NCBI GenBank assembly: GCA_947561395.2
Contig: OX387185.1
Span: 20,548,366 to 20,612,365 of the forward strand
Reading direction: 5' to 3'
DNA from: Buxus sempervirens
Taxonomy: Eukaryota; Streptophyta; Magnoliopsida; Buxales; Buxaceae
Length of the DNA: 64,000 nucleotides
Shown: positions 35,747-45,551 of the stretch, one piece after another
Layout of the letters: every line of letters starts with the position of its first letter
Position numbering within the stretch: position 1 is the stretch's first letter
The notes under the pieces: generated by a model
Seen by the model: the letters and a program-made list of their open reading frames with translations, nothing else
Database searches by the model: none
Told to the model about the DNA's origin: nothing
Position numbers and translations under genes: made by a program

Positions 35747-36829
35747 CAAGGCTTTGGAGCGTATAATGGTGAGTAGCATCTTTTTGATCTGATGTTTTGG
35801 GTTTTGTCTATTAGGTTTAGCCATATGCATGATCTCGGAAAATATCGATTCGCACATGGTTTTTGGAATAATTTTAGAGGCGAAAAATACATGTTGATAG
35901 ATTAATTTTGAATCGTGTCTAATAGTCTTTTGAAGATGGTAGAAGTATAGGAGAGTCATTACAGAGGTGAGAAAATGGGACAGTCATGGAGTTTTGGGAT
36001 TTACAGAGAGTCGCGAGTCGTAGGGTGTGTCCGCCGAGTTGGCACCTACCTAGCGCCAAGTGTATGAGTTAGCGCGAGATAGCGTTTTGGGTTTCGCCGA
36101 GTTGGCGCTCATCTAGCGCCAAGTATATTTTGTTAGCGTGAGTGTTATTTGGGGTTACCGCCGAGTTCACGCCGACCTGGTGCCAACTGCGCCGAGGTCA
36201 GCGCACTCACCAATAAATACAGTGAGTTGCGGCTGTTCATATTGAGTCTATTTTTGATACTTTAGGGATTAAATCTTTTTGCCAAAACCTAGATTAGGAT
36301 ACTAGAGGTATCTTAAGTTAATCAAAAACCTTCGTAGATATAATTACATGAATTGTGGTTTCTACAAGGCAAGTTTGGGAAACTATTGAATTAAATTACT
36401 GTTCTAAATGCCATGAGTTAATGACTTATTTTTCAATTATGTTTTATATTTGTTTCCAGTTTATGAACTCGTTTTAATCAGGGTTTGCGTGATTTCAAGT
36501 GCTGAGCCGTATGTGCCACATTATCTTCGTGCAAGTAGAAAAAGAGGTTTTATTACCAGTGGACTTGTGTTTTGGGATTAGAATAATTACTGAAAGTACA
36601 TGAGGTACTGTTTTGGTCTGGAGTGACCTGTGTTGAGTTGTATTGTGTTATACATGATGATGGAAATGTTTGGTTTAAATGTGATGTCAGGGTTGAGTTT
36701 ATACGATGGTTTTTCTGTTTTGGTTTAGCTTGTCCTGGATCCATGTCTAAGCTTAGTAATGTGATGGTATTATTTGTTGGTGTAATTGCATGGCCTTGTG
36801 TGTTGCCACAACCGGTGTAGAGCAGCCAG

Positions 36830-36950
36830 ATACCCTGAGTAGGCTTGGTTGGCAATGCCGATACCCAGAGTAGGTCGGCATTGGATGACGATACCCTGAG
36901 TAGGCCGTCATTTCAGAGTGTCCGATACCCTGAGTAGGCCGGAACTGTGT
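36830..36950 (+). repeat. CTACTCAGGGTAT-type stem-loop array, plus orientation
   Basis: Four copies of ATACCC(T/A)GAGTAGG. One has arms CAATGCCG/CGGCATTG (36853-36883). The matching stem in element A is CAGTGCCG/CGGCACTG, a double change that keeps pairing. The ATGACG/CGTCAT-type stem is retained in the next copy. Confidence 0.65.
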
Positions 36951-37224
36951 ACATGAAGGTGTGGATGTCTCCTTGGCATGTGAATTAACCAATTTAAGCA
37001 ATATGCATGACATTGACCTTTCGTTAATTTATTAGTATCGTGGTTGTTATTTGATGGGAACTATTATCAGACTTCTGGATTTCCATTTTGTACTTATCTC
37101 TATTGACGTATTGGTGTTGGTTATTTATCGAAGCATGTTTATAACTGTTGATAACTATTTTTGCATACATATGCTACTCGCTAAGATATTCGTATCTCAT
37201 TCTTTTGTTTTTGCTTTGTTTTCA

Positions 37225-37302
37225 GATACTCGTGGTGAGGCGCCTATTGGGGTAGATCCGACTGACACATATAGAGAGGAAGACTATTACTACAATCCAT
37301 AG
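37225..37302 (+). other. acidic EDYYY mini reading frame in solo LTR
   Basis: Begins DTRGEAP after TTTTCAG and ends REEDYYYNP before TAG. It differs from the element A version by a few substitutions, with no frameshift. Confidence 0.45.
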
Positions 37303-37556
37303 ACTAGTAGGTTTATTTTAGATTGAAACTTTGACTCATTTGATTTTGGGAAATGTAATAAAGTAGTTGATGTGGAATCGTTTGATTTTAATTAAAGATT
37401 ATCTTGGACTTCTTAGTTAATATTTGGTTGTGCACTCTGATATGGTAAATGAGGTGATTTTTCCAGCGATCACATCAGTTTTAGATCCTTATCTAACACT
37501 CCGTGAGACGTGTTATACCTTTATTGAACAACACGGATCCGGGGCGTTACAAGGAC

Positions 37557-40158
37557 AGAGGCAGGCAATACCTGCTCAGCAGCCGCAGCAGGCTAGAGCA
37601 TTTGCTGTAGTAGCACATGAGGAGGAGCTTGAGCCTGAGCCTATAGTTGAGATTGAGGTTGACCTAGAAGCACCAGAGCTGATCGGAGGTATTCTTTTCA
37701 TCTGTGTTAGATTAGCATGCTGTTTATTTGATTCTGGTGCATCGCATTTGTTTATTTCACCTGTATTTGCACGAAGTATTGGATTGTCATTTACTGATTT
37801 GGATACTGTATTGTCTGTGCACACACCATTGGGAGAGTCTACTAGAGTTGAGACAGTATTTAGAGACTGTTTGATTAGACTGGGGAGATTAGAGCTGCCA
37901 GGTGATCTGATAGCCTTGGAGATAGATTGATGTGATATTGGGAATAGACTGATTATTCAGACATCACGTCATCTTAGATTATTATACTGGGACTGTTACA
38001 GTCAGTGGGCCAGATCAGACCATCCATTGTTTCAGATGTGAAGGGCTGAGATCACATATTAGTTTGGTAGCATCTGTAGTGGCAGAGGAGCCGAGGAGTG
38101 ACACTCTTGTCATCTCCGATGTACCTGTAGTTTGGGATTTTGTGGATGTGTTCCCAGAGGGCTTACCTGGACTACCACCTACTCGAGACATTGAGTTTAA
38201 AATCTAGTTGTCGCCTGGTATAGCTCCAGTTTCAAAGCCATCCTATAGGCTTTTGAAACTTGAATAGGAGAAGTTGAAGAAACAGATAGATGAGCTTCTA
38301 GAGAAGGGATTTATCAGGCCGAGTGTGTCGCCATGGGGCGCACCAGTTCTCTTTGAGCAGAAGAAGGATGGTAGTATGCGTATGTGTATCGAGTATAGGT
38401 AGCTGAATCATGTTACTGTGAAGAATAAGTATCCGCTACCTAGGATCGATGATCTATTTGACCAGTTAGGAAGTGCATCTTGGTTTTCCAAGATAGATTT
38501 GAGGTCGGGCTACAATCAGTTGAGAGTAGTAGAGGAGGATATAGAGAAGACGGCTTTTCGTACATGCTATGGGCATTATGAGTTCTTGGTTATGCCTTTT
38601 GGGCTGACCAATGCCCTAGCTGTCTTCATGGGTCTAATGAATAGAGTCTTCCATGCATACTTGGACAACTTTGCAGTAGTGTTTATTGATGACATCCTGG
38701 TGTATTCTAAGACCAGAGAGGAGTATGTTGGGCATTTGAAGGTGGTGTTGCAGACTCTGAGAGACCACATGCTGTATGGGAAGTTTAGTAAGTGTCAGTT
38801 CTGGCTGAGGCAGATATCATTTTTGGGTCACATTATCTCAAGAGAGGGTATATCTGTGGACCCTGAGAAGGTTAAGGCAGTGGCAGATTGGCCTAGACCC
38901 ACTACAGTGATAGAGATCAGGAGTTTCCTTGGCATAGTAGGGTATTACAGGAGATTCATTAAGGGCTTTTCATGTATAGCCACACCCATGTCTAATTTGA
39001 GTAAGAAGGCAGTGAAATTCCAGTAGGATGAGAAATGTGAGCAGAACTTTCAGGAGCTGAAGCAGAGGTTGACTACCGGGGTGTGGATTGTGCCATCCAT
39101 GGATGAAGCATTTGCAGTATATTGTGATGCTTCTAGGATTGGTCTGGGATGTGTGTTGATGCAGTAGGGCAGAGTTGTTGCATATGCCTCTAGACTTTTG
39201 AGAGCGCATGAGAAGAACTACCCTACACATGATTTGGAGTTGAGCCATAGTCTTTGCATTTAAGCTATGAAGGCATTACCTATATGGGGTAGAGTTCGAG
39301 ATTTTCTCTGACCACAAGAGCTTGAGGTACTTGTTCTCTCAACGAGACCTAAACATGAGGCAGCATAGGTGGATGGATCTGCTCAAAGACTTCAAATGTA
39401 CATTATAGTACCACCCAGGTGAAGCAAATGTGGTGGCAGATGCCTTGAGCAGAAATAGTGCAGTTGAGGAGCAGCCTTTATGATGAGTCAGTGCAGATTA
39501 GTGGATTCAGTCAGAGATTGGGAGGGAGAGTTTAGCTTACCATAGGATGGAGTGATCAGAGTTGCCCGTGTTCAGATAGAGCTAGATTTGGTACAGCTAA
39601 TTCGTGAGAGATAGTTGATTGACCCACAGTTGATTCAGACCAGAGAGTTGATTAGCAGAGGATCTAAGGATGCAGTAGATTTCTCAGAGAGAGATGGGTT
39701 GTTGAGGTTTAGAGGTCGTATGTGTATTCCAATTGATGAGGAGATCAAGGAGAAGATTTTGACAGAGGGACATAAATCTAAATATGCAATGCACCCAGGA
39801 AGTACGAAGATGTATAAGAATCTTAAGGAGATCTACTGGTGGTCAGGAATGAAGAGGGAGATTGCAGAATATGTGGCTAAGTGTCTAACATGTTAGCAAG
39901 TGAAGGCTGAGCACCGTAAGCCACCTGGGCTACTTCAGTCACTTCCTATTCTAGAGTGGAAGTGGGAGAATCTGACTATGGACTTTGTTTCAAGATTGCC
40001 CTTGGCAGCGAAGAAGGAAGATGCTATTTGGGTTATTGTGGATAGACTGATGAAATCAGCACATTTCTTACCCATCAGCACCACACAGCAGTTGAAGTCT
40101 CTAGCTGAGTTATATGTTAGGGAGATGGTGAGACTTCATGGAGTGCCAATTTTCATAG
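37557..40158 (+). pseudogene. protease, RT, RNase H and partial integrase of element B
   Basis: Continuation of element B after the solo LTR. The protease region has FDSGAS (about 37730). RT follows at about 38100-39020 with MPFGLTNA and an intact FIDD box (about 38685). RNase H at 39025-39470 is frameshifted. The integrase zinc domain is at 39760-39900 (HKSKYAMHP to CLTC) and the first core Asp at about 39978. The sequence stops at the GVPIFIV position just before the second catalytic Asp. In-frame stops include TAG at 38400, in the same codon as in element A, and at about 38266, 39024, 39166, 39613 and 39894; several fit CAG to TAG. Confidence 0.85.
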
Positions 40159-40578
40159 TGTAAAACCGCGAATTTTAACCAAATAAATAAATAAAATTAA
40201 CTAGGGATATTTAATTGTTAATGAATTTGTCAAAATAAATTGGAGATTTACTATATATCATATGATTTGGTGATTTTATTGATATAATTAATTTATAAAT
40301 ATAGTTGATTGCATTGGTAGTAGAGATAAAGAGTTTGGCACAAATCAGGCCGTTCGATTGTGAGTTATCAAGGTAAAAATTAATATTTTTTTATGTTGTT
40401 GAATTCCGATTGGATGAGCATATGGGGGTTGATGCTAGTGTGTTGCATGGAATACTAGATATTTAAGTGTAGAGAGTATGCCCTAGAGAATACGGTAAGT
40501 ATTCTCTCCGTATATTGTTTTCGCTGGCGTGTTGCGGCTAAGAAAAACCCACGACCGAGAGCGACCAAACAAGGAGGA
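40159..40578 (+). mobile_element. 5' part of an LTR of the element B subfamily
   Basis: It starts TGTAAAACCGCG inside the integrase of element B (preceding bases CATAG). It is collinear with the start of LTR 28810, including TTTGGC(A/G)..ATC, CCG(T)TCGAT(T/C)GTGAG and GTTGCATGG. It is cut at 40579 by the next LTR. Confidence 0.7.
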
Positions 40579-40752
40579 TGTAAAACCCCGAATTTTTAAT
40601 AATATTAAAAATTGGATTTTCGAGATCATTAATTTATTTAAGTCATGGAAAGTTCCGAAACAGAGATTAAGCGGTTAAACTGAAATTCTCGGGTGAATTC
40701 GGGTGGAAATTCTAATTATAAAAATAAGAAGCAAATATTTATATTGTAAATT
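40579..40752 (+). mobile_element. 5' end fragment of another Tekay-like LTR
   Basis: It starts TGTAAAACCCCGAATTTTTAAT with preceding bases GAGGA. Only 174 bp are present before the next LTR start at 40753. Confidence 0.55.
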
Positions 40753-41528
40753 TGTAAAACCCCAGTTTTTAGTAGAAATTTAATTAAAGGATTAATTAAA
40801 AGATTTAATTAAATTAATTGGTGTGGAGTTTTCGGCAATTAGGGGGCAAAGAAATAAGTAGAATTTTATTAAGTGAGCGAGTACAAAAATATATATATAT
40901 AAAATAAAATAATTAGTGGTGATGAGAAAATAAATAAATAAATATTTTACGTTAACCTCAACTTTAAGGAGGGGTAGATATGGATTCCCGAGGGTTAAGT
41001 TAAGGCCAGAGATAAATTAGGTTAAGGGTTTGCGAAGTCTATAAATAGATTGCTAAGCTAAAAAAAAATTTCGGAGGTTGGGGAAAAAGAAGTCAGAGGC
41101 CGAACTCATAGGTATTTCGATTGGTCGCTGCGTGGTACCTGAGGGCGTCGGCCGATAAGCTTAAATCTCCGGAGGAGTCTATCAAAAGGGTTGGAAGCTA
41201 GAAGAAAAGTCTTCGATAACATGTGAGTAGCATCGTTTTAAAACTGGGTTTTGGATTTGATCCGTGAGTTTGGTCGAGTTGCATATGATTCTGGAAAATA
41301 CAGTTCGAGCGTGAGTTTTTTTTAAGGATTGTTAGAGATAAATATTAATGTGTTTAGAATAATTTCAAAACTAGTTTAAACGTCTTCTGGGGATAGTAGG
41401 AGGCTAGGAAAATTGTTATAGACATAAAAATTTCAGTCAATCATGGAGATCTTAAATTAACAAAGAGTTGAAAATCGTAGGGGGTATCCGCCGGGTTGGT
41501 GCCTACCTAGCGCTAACTAGATTTAGTC
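40753..41528 (+). mobile_element. 5' half of a Tekay-like LTR, cut by the LINE
   Basis: It starts TGTAAAACCCCAG with preceding bases AAATT. It has a TATA-like TCTATAAATAG (41037-41047), donor-like ACAT|GTGAGTAGCATC (41221-41236) and GTTGGTGCCTACCTAGCGC (41495), the last matching 36045 in solo LTR 32406. The LTR breaks off near 41528. Confidence 0.65.
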
Positions 41529-41531
41529 AGC

Positions 41532-41690
41532 AATCTCCATCTCCATCTCCATTGAACCTCCATCTCCATCCCATTCTCCATATCCATCTCCACCTTCTCC
41601 ATCACCACCTCCAACCCATTCTCCATCTCCACCTCCACCTTCTTCTCCACCTCCATCTCCATATCCTTCTCCATCACCATCTCTTTGGTC
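41532..41690 (+). repeat. (CTCCAT)n-like minisatellite
   Basis: Degenerate tandem CTCCAT/CTCCAC hexamers at the presumed 5' end of the LINE. Confidence 0.8.
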
Positions 41691-41694
41691 CCTT

Positions 41695-42640
41695 CTGTTC
41701 GTGATTCGTGAGTTCCCTTCTATTCGTGAAGGAGCTTGGTTTTTAATTGTTCATGAGCCTTTGTTCTTGTTCGTGAGATTGCTCTGGTTCGTGGCTTTCG
41801 GTTTGTGAAGGAGCAACTAGGGAGTGGCCAAGCTTCAAGGTTCGTGGGCAAGCAAGATCCTTAGCTGTGTCTGTTGGGAGCAGCAAGGGTGATTGCTTCG
41901 TGTTTTTGGTTCGTGAACCTTTCGTGGCGGTTGGAGCATATGATAGTTCGTTAATCTGTTCGTGAGCACCCACCTTCATCTGTTCATGGTTTCTGCTGTT
42001 GTTAGGAGTTTTGCTCGTGCTTGTCTTGCAAGTTCGTGGATTATTGTTCGTGGATTTTGTCAAGACTTTGCTCGTCTCATGAATATTGTTCATGGATTTC
42101 GTCAAGACCTTGCTCCTTTCAAGCTGTTCGTGGGGTTTTCTGGACTTCTGGATTTCTGTTCGTTGCAAGCTGTGTTCATGGGATTTCTGGATTTCTGGAT
42201 TTCAGTTCGTGGGATTTATGTTCGGTGTGATACCACCATCAGTTCGTGGGATTTTTGGATTTCTGTTCGTGGGATTTCTGGATTTCCGATCGTTGTGATA
42301 CCACCATCAGTTCGTGGTGTTACCAAGCACTGTTCGTGGATTTCTGTTCGTGGTCTTTTTGTTCGTGGGTCACCAAGAGCTGGTGAAGGAGCAGTGTTCG
42401 TAGCTTCGTGGTAGTCCTGTTCGTGGGTTTGTTGTTCGTGGGGTTTTTGTTCATGGTTTTTTGTTCGTTAGCAACTGTTTGCGACCTATCACAGCAAGTG
42501 TTCGTTGCTGTTCCTGACTTTCACAGCATGTGTTCGTTGCTATTCGCGACCTATCTCAGCAAGTTTCGCGGCTGTGTTTGAGATAGGGAGTGTGAAGCCT
42601 CTGGTCGTCATTGTGGTCGTGAAGCTGCTGTGTTTGTGAA
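41695..42640 (+). repeat. TTCGTG-rich region in the LINE 5' leader
   Basis: More than twenty exact TTCGTG words plus many one-off variants (TTCATG, TTCGTT), often in GTTCGTGGGATTTCTGG-like units of 20-30 bp. Open frames across it are by-products of this repetition. Confidence 0.65.
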
Positions 42641-42778
42641 GGGTTTCGAGCGTGAGTTTCTTCCTGCCGGTTTGGGGTATTCCGGTCGGCAGAAACAATT
42701 ATTGTTGGCAGGTTTTCATCATGTCGGGGTTTGGAACCTGGTAAGTGATTTTTGCAGAAGCGTCATCGTCTCCAGCCA

Positions 42779-44472
42779 ATGGAGAACAACTTTGATAATC
42801 TTTCAAATTTTGAGTTCCCGCCCCTGTGTCCGTTGGACACCCCATCTGTCGCAAAGGTTGACTTCGCTGCTCCTGCAAACAACCTGGAGCAGGTGCCTGG
42901 CTCCTCTTGCTCCCATGCGCAGCAAGCAACAACGATAGCTGCTGATCAAGTGCTGCCAGCTATGCCTGCCATTTAGACTGATTCGCCTGGTGCTCAGCAC
43001 CTGCTCCACTCTGATTCGGCCAGTGCTCTGTACCTGCTCCAGTCTGATTTGGCCAATGCTCAGCACCTGCTCCAGACTGATTCGTCCAATGTTCAGCAGG
43101 TTGATCCACCAAATAAGAGGCCTCTTGACTCTAGAAAAGCCTCTGGTCTTGTAGGTCCTAACAGATGGGCTTCTCTCTTCGGTCAAAAGGCTTCCAGTAG
43201 GGCAAAGCTTCATTATCACCCCCCATCGCAGGTTGATGGAAATGTTATTGTCTCCCCCCCACCAGAGGTAGCTAATGAAGGCAAAAAACTGTGGGAAGGG
43301 AGCCTCGTGGGGCACTTTCTTGATAAGAAGCTCCCCTTCGCTGTTGTTCAGAGCCTTGCTAATAGGCTTTGGGGTAGAGAGGGTGGAGTCCATGTTTCAG
43401 ACGCTAGGAATGGCTTCTTTTGATTTAGGTTTTCTAATCCAGCTACAAAGGATAAGGTTCTTCGAGATACTCCTTGGCACCTAGCTGGCAGAATTTTCAT
43501 TCTCAAGGAGTGGCACCCAGGAATGCAATTGCAAAAATCTCAATTGAATAGGTTCTGATTTGGATCAAGCTAATCAATGTCCCCATGGAATATTGGACTT
43601 CTTTAGGTCTAAGCTTCTTGGCAAGTGGAGTTGGAATACCACTATTTCTGGATGAAGCAACTGAAAGTAAAACCAGGCTCGCCTTTGCTAGGGTGTGTGT
43701 GGAGGTGGACATCGACTGTGCATTCCCTCAAAGTTTACTCGTATGCTCAAAGAAGGAGAATGATGAGGAGGAAAATTTGCAAATCGATATTGAATATACC
43801 TGGCAGCCACCTAAGTGTTCGCATTGCAAGGTGTTTGGTCATGATGGAGGGAAGTGTAAACCACGTGGCCTCAACAAGGAATGGGTCCCTACTGGCTGTG
43901 TGGTACAGAATGAAGAAAACCCTATTCAGGTTCGTGATACTGATGGACAAGTGAATGAATCTTCTCAATGGGAAGTTATCAAGGCCAAAGGAAAACAGAA
44001 ATCAAATGAGCAGCCTCGCACCAACCAAGTGGTGGTACCTGGGGAACCTAGCTCCATTATAGCGGAGATACCTGAAGTTTTGCCAGCAAGTTCCCATATC
44101 CTCGATAATGTTATCCCCATTCCCTTGGAAGTGGAGATGTCTGATGCGCCACTGCCTCAAGCTCCCTTGGAAGTCAATGATAGAGTTATGAAGGAGGCAG
44201 CGGGTGATAACTTGCATGAAAGATACTCGTCCAAACCTGGAGACAAAGCAACGCCCATTAGCCACAACAAGTTCTCGGTGTTATCGCATGATGATAATAT
44301 GGTTATGAATGACTCTTCTTCTTCAGGCAGTGAAGGAAGAAAAGCCAAGAAGAAAAAGAAAAAGGGACCGATCTTAGTTGATGAAATTGCAATGAAGGAA
44401 GCTAAGAATAAATCATTGAGAGATAAGTCTCACTCTATTTCCACTGGCGGTGGAGGCCCTTCCCTATTCTGA
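42779..44472 (+). pseudogene. LINE ORF1, DUF4283-like RNA-binding protein with zinc knuckle
   Basis: ATG at 42779 opens MENNFDNLSNFEFPP, after which a TAG occurs at 42974. A DUF4283-like domain (about 43270-43720) has the expected LPFAVVQSLANRLWG, GFF, DTPWHLAGRIFILKEW, EYWTSLGLSFLASGVG and RLAFARVCVEVD motifs. It is broken by TGA at 43421 and a frameshift near 43550. A zinc knuckle CSHCKVFGHDGGKC is at about 43818. The C-terminus is polar and ends in a lysine-rich stretch. In plant L1 elements this protein binds the element RNA. ORF2 starts two bases after its stop codon. Confidence 0.82.
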
Positions 44473-44474
44473 TT

Positions 44475-45551
44475 TTGCTTATGGTTAATTGGGGAACTTG
44501 GAACATAAGGGGCTTGAATGATCAGGCCAAGCAAGTGGAGGTCAAGCATCTAATTAGTAAGTACAGACTTAGTCTTCTTTGTATTGTGGAAACAAAGGTT
44601 AGAGAAGTTAATAAAGCAACAACACTAGCCTCAATTTGTCCCTCATGGCAATCAATTGATAATTACTCAAAAGCATTGAAGGGCCATATATGGGTGTGCT
44701 GGGATCCATCCCAGCTTGCTATTCACCCATTGTTGGTCACTAACCAGTTTATCCATTGTGGTGTCAAGATCTTGAGCACTCAGGTCCAATATATGGCATC
44801 ATTCATCTATGGAGAAAATGACATGTACCAAAGGAAAGCGCTATGGCATGATTTGAAGAGTGTGATACCTGGATGTCCATGGATTGTAGCTAGGGACTTT
44901 AACTGTGTATGATGTTCTGGTGAAAAGATAGGGGGGAAACCGAACCATTACAAGGCCTTGAAGGACTTCAACACATTCATTGATGATTGTATGTTGACTG
45001 AATTAAGACAAAAAGGGTTTTCTCATACATGGAGTAACAAGAGTTTGGGAAGCAACCTAATTCTTTGCTAACTCGACAGGGTATTGGTTAACCATGATTG
45101 GTTGCAGGCTTTTCCTTGCTCAGAAGCCGAGTTCCTTCCCCTAAACATCTCTGATCACAGTCCAATTGTAATATCTATGGCTCAAGGAGAGTACAAAGGT
45201 TCAAAACCATTCAAGTTATTTAATAATTGGTGCTCTCATGAGGATTTCTTACCCCTTGTTGAGCAAGCCTGGAGCATTGAGATTTTTGGCACACCCATGT
45301 TCAAGCTTGTGAAGAAATTGAAAAATGTCAAGATGAAGCTTAAGGAATGGAGTCGACTGAAATTCCATAAGTTGGAAGACCAAGTTGCAGCAGCAAGAGA
45401 AGAGTTATCATGCTACCAACGTAGGGTCTTTTTATATCAAGGTGACACCAATGAAGAAAAGTTCTTGGTGGAGAAGTTAGCCCGGTTAGATGCTGACCTT
45501 GAATCCACACGCTAGAAATCCAGAGTACTTTGGTTACATAAAGAGGACTCC
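44475..45551 (+). pseudogene. LINE ORF2, endonuclease part, interrupted
   Basis: It starts 44475 in a short spacer after ORF1. The AP-type endonuclease shows WNIRGLN, the metal-binding ETK, ARDFNCV (normally G-D-F-N) and SDHSPIV in order up to about 45170. Stops at 44911 (TGA) and 45069 (TAA) break it. After the endonuclease comes the linker that normally leads to reverse transcriptase, with a further TAG at 45513. The Tat LTR at 45552 ends the visible part. A functional copy would nick target DNA for target-primed reverse transcription. Confidence 0.85.

Larger units (their letters stand above)
32406..37551 (+). mobile_element. solo LTR of the element A family, with nested solo LTR
   Basis: TGTAAAACCCC...GGGGCGTTACA is flanked by AGGAC (32401-32405 and 37552-37556). 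Without the nested copy it is about 2.15 kb. It carries the CTACTCAGGGTAT stem-loops (36830-36950), a TTCG hairpin (37184-37197), acceptor-like TTTTCAG (37219-37225) and an acidic frame ending EEDYYYNP (to 37302), all nearly as in the LTRs of element A. Donor-like ATG|GTGAGTAGCATC is at 35766-35780. It lies within the gag-protease part of element B. Confidence 0.9.
28810..40158 (+). mobile_element. decayed Tekay-like chromovirus (element B), 3' end lost
   Basis: The order is 5' LTR (28810-31129), PBS (31134-31144), gag (31255-32405), a nested solo LTR (32406-37551), then protease, RT, RNase H and part of integrase (37557-40158). At 40159 another LTR interrupts the integrase core. The two coding parts are flanked by AGGAC on either side of the solo LTR, so they belong together. 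Many stop codons and several frameshifts show it is much older than element A. Confidence 0.85.
41529..45551 (+). mobile_element. L1-type LINE, truncated at its 3' side by an LTR insertion
   Basis: This contains a presumed 5' untranslated region (41529-42778), ORF1 (42779-44472) with a DUF4283-like domain and a zinc knuckle, and the endonuclease part of ORF2 (44475-45551). The reverse transcriptase is not present, because the Tat LTR 45552 interrupts ORF2. The start at about 41529 is placed where similarity to the LTR stops. Target duplications cannot be seen without the 3' end. Confidence 0.8.

Noticed and set aside
41962..42414. 150-codon open frame in the TTCGTG region
   Set aside because: The translation is repetitive (FVGFLDF and WISVRG words) in several overlapping frames, a consequence of the DNA repeat.
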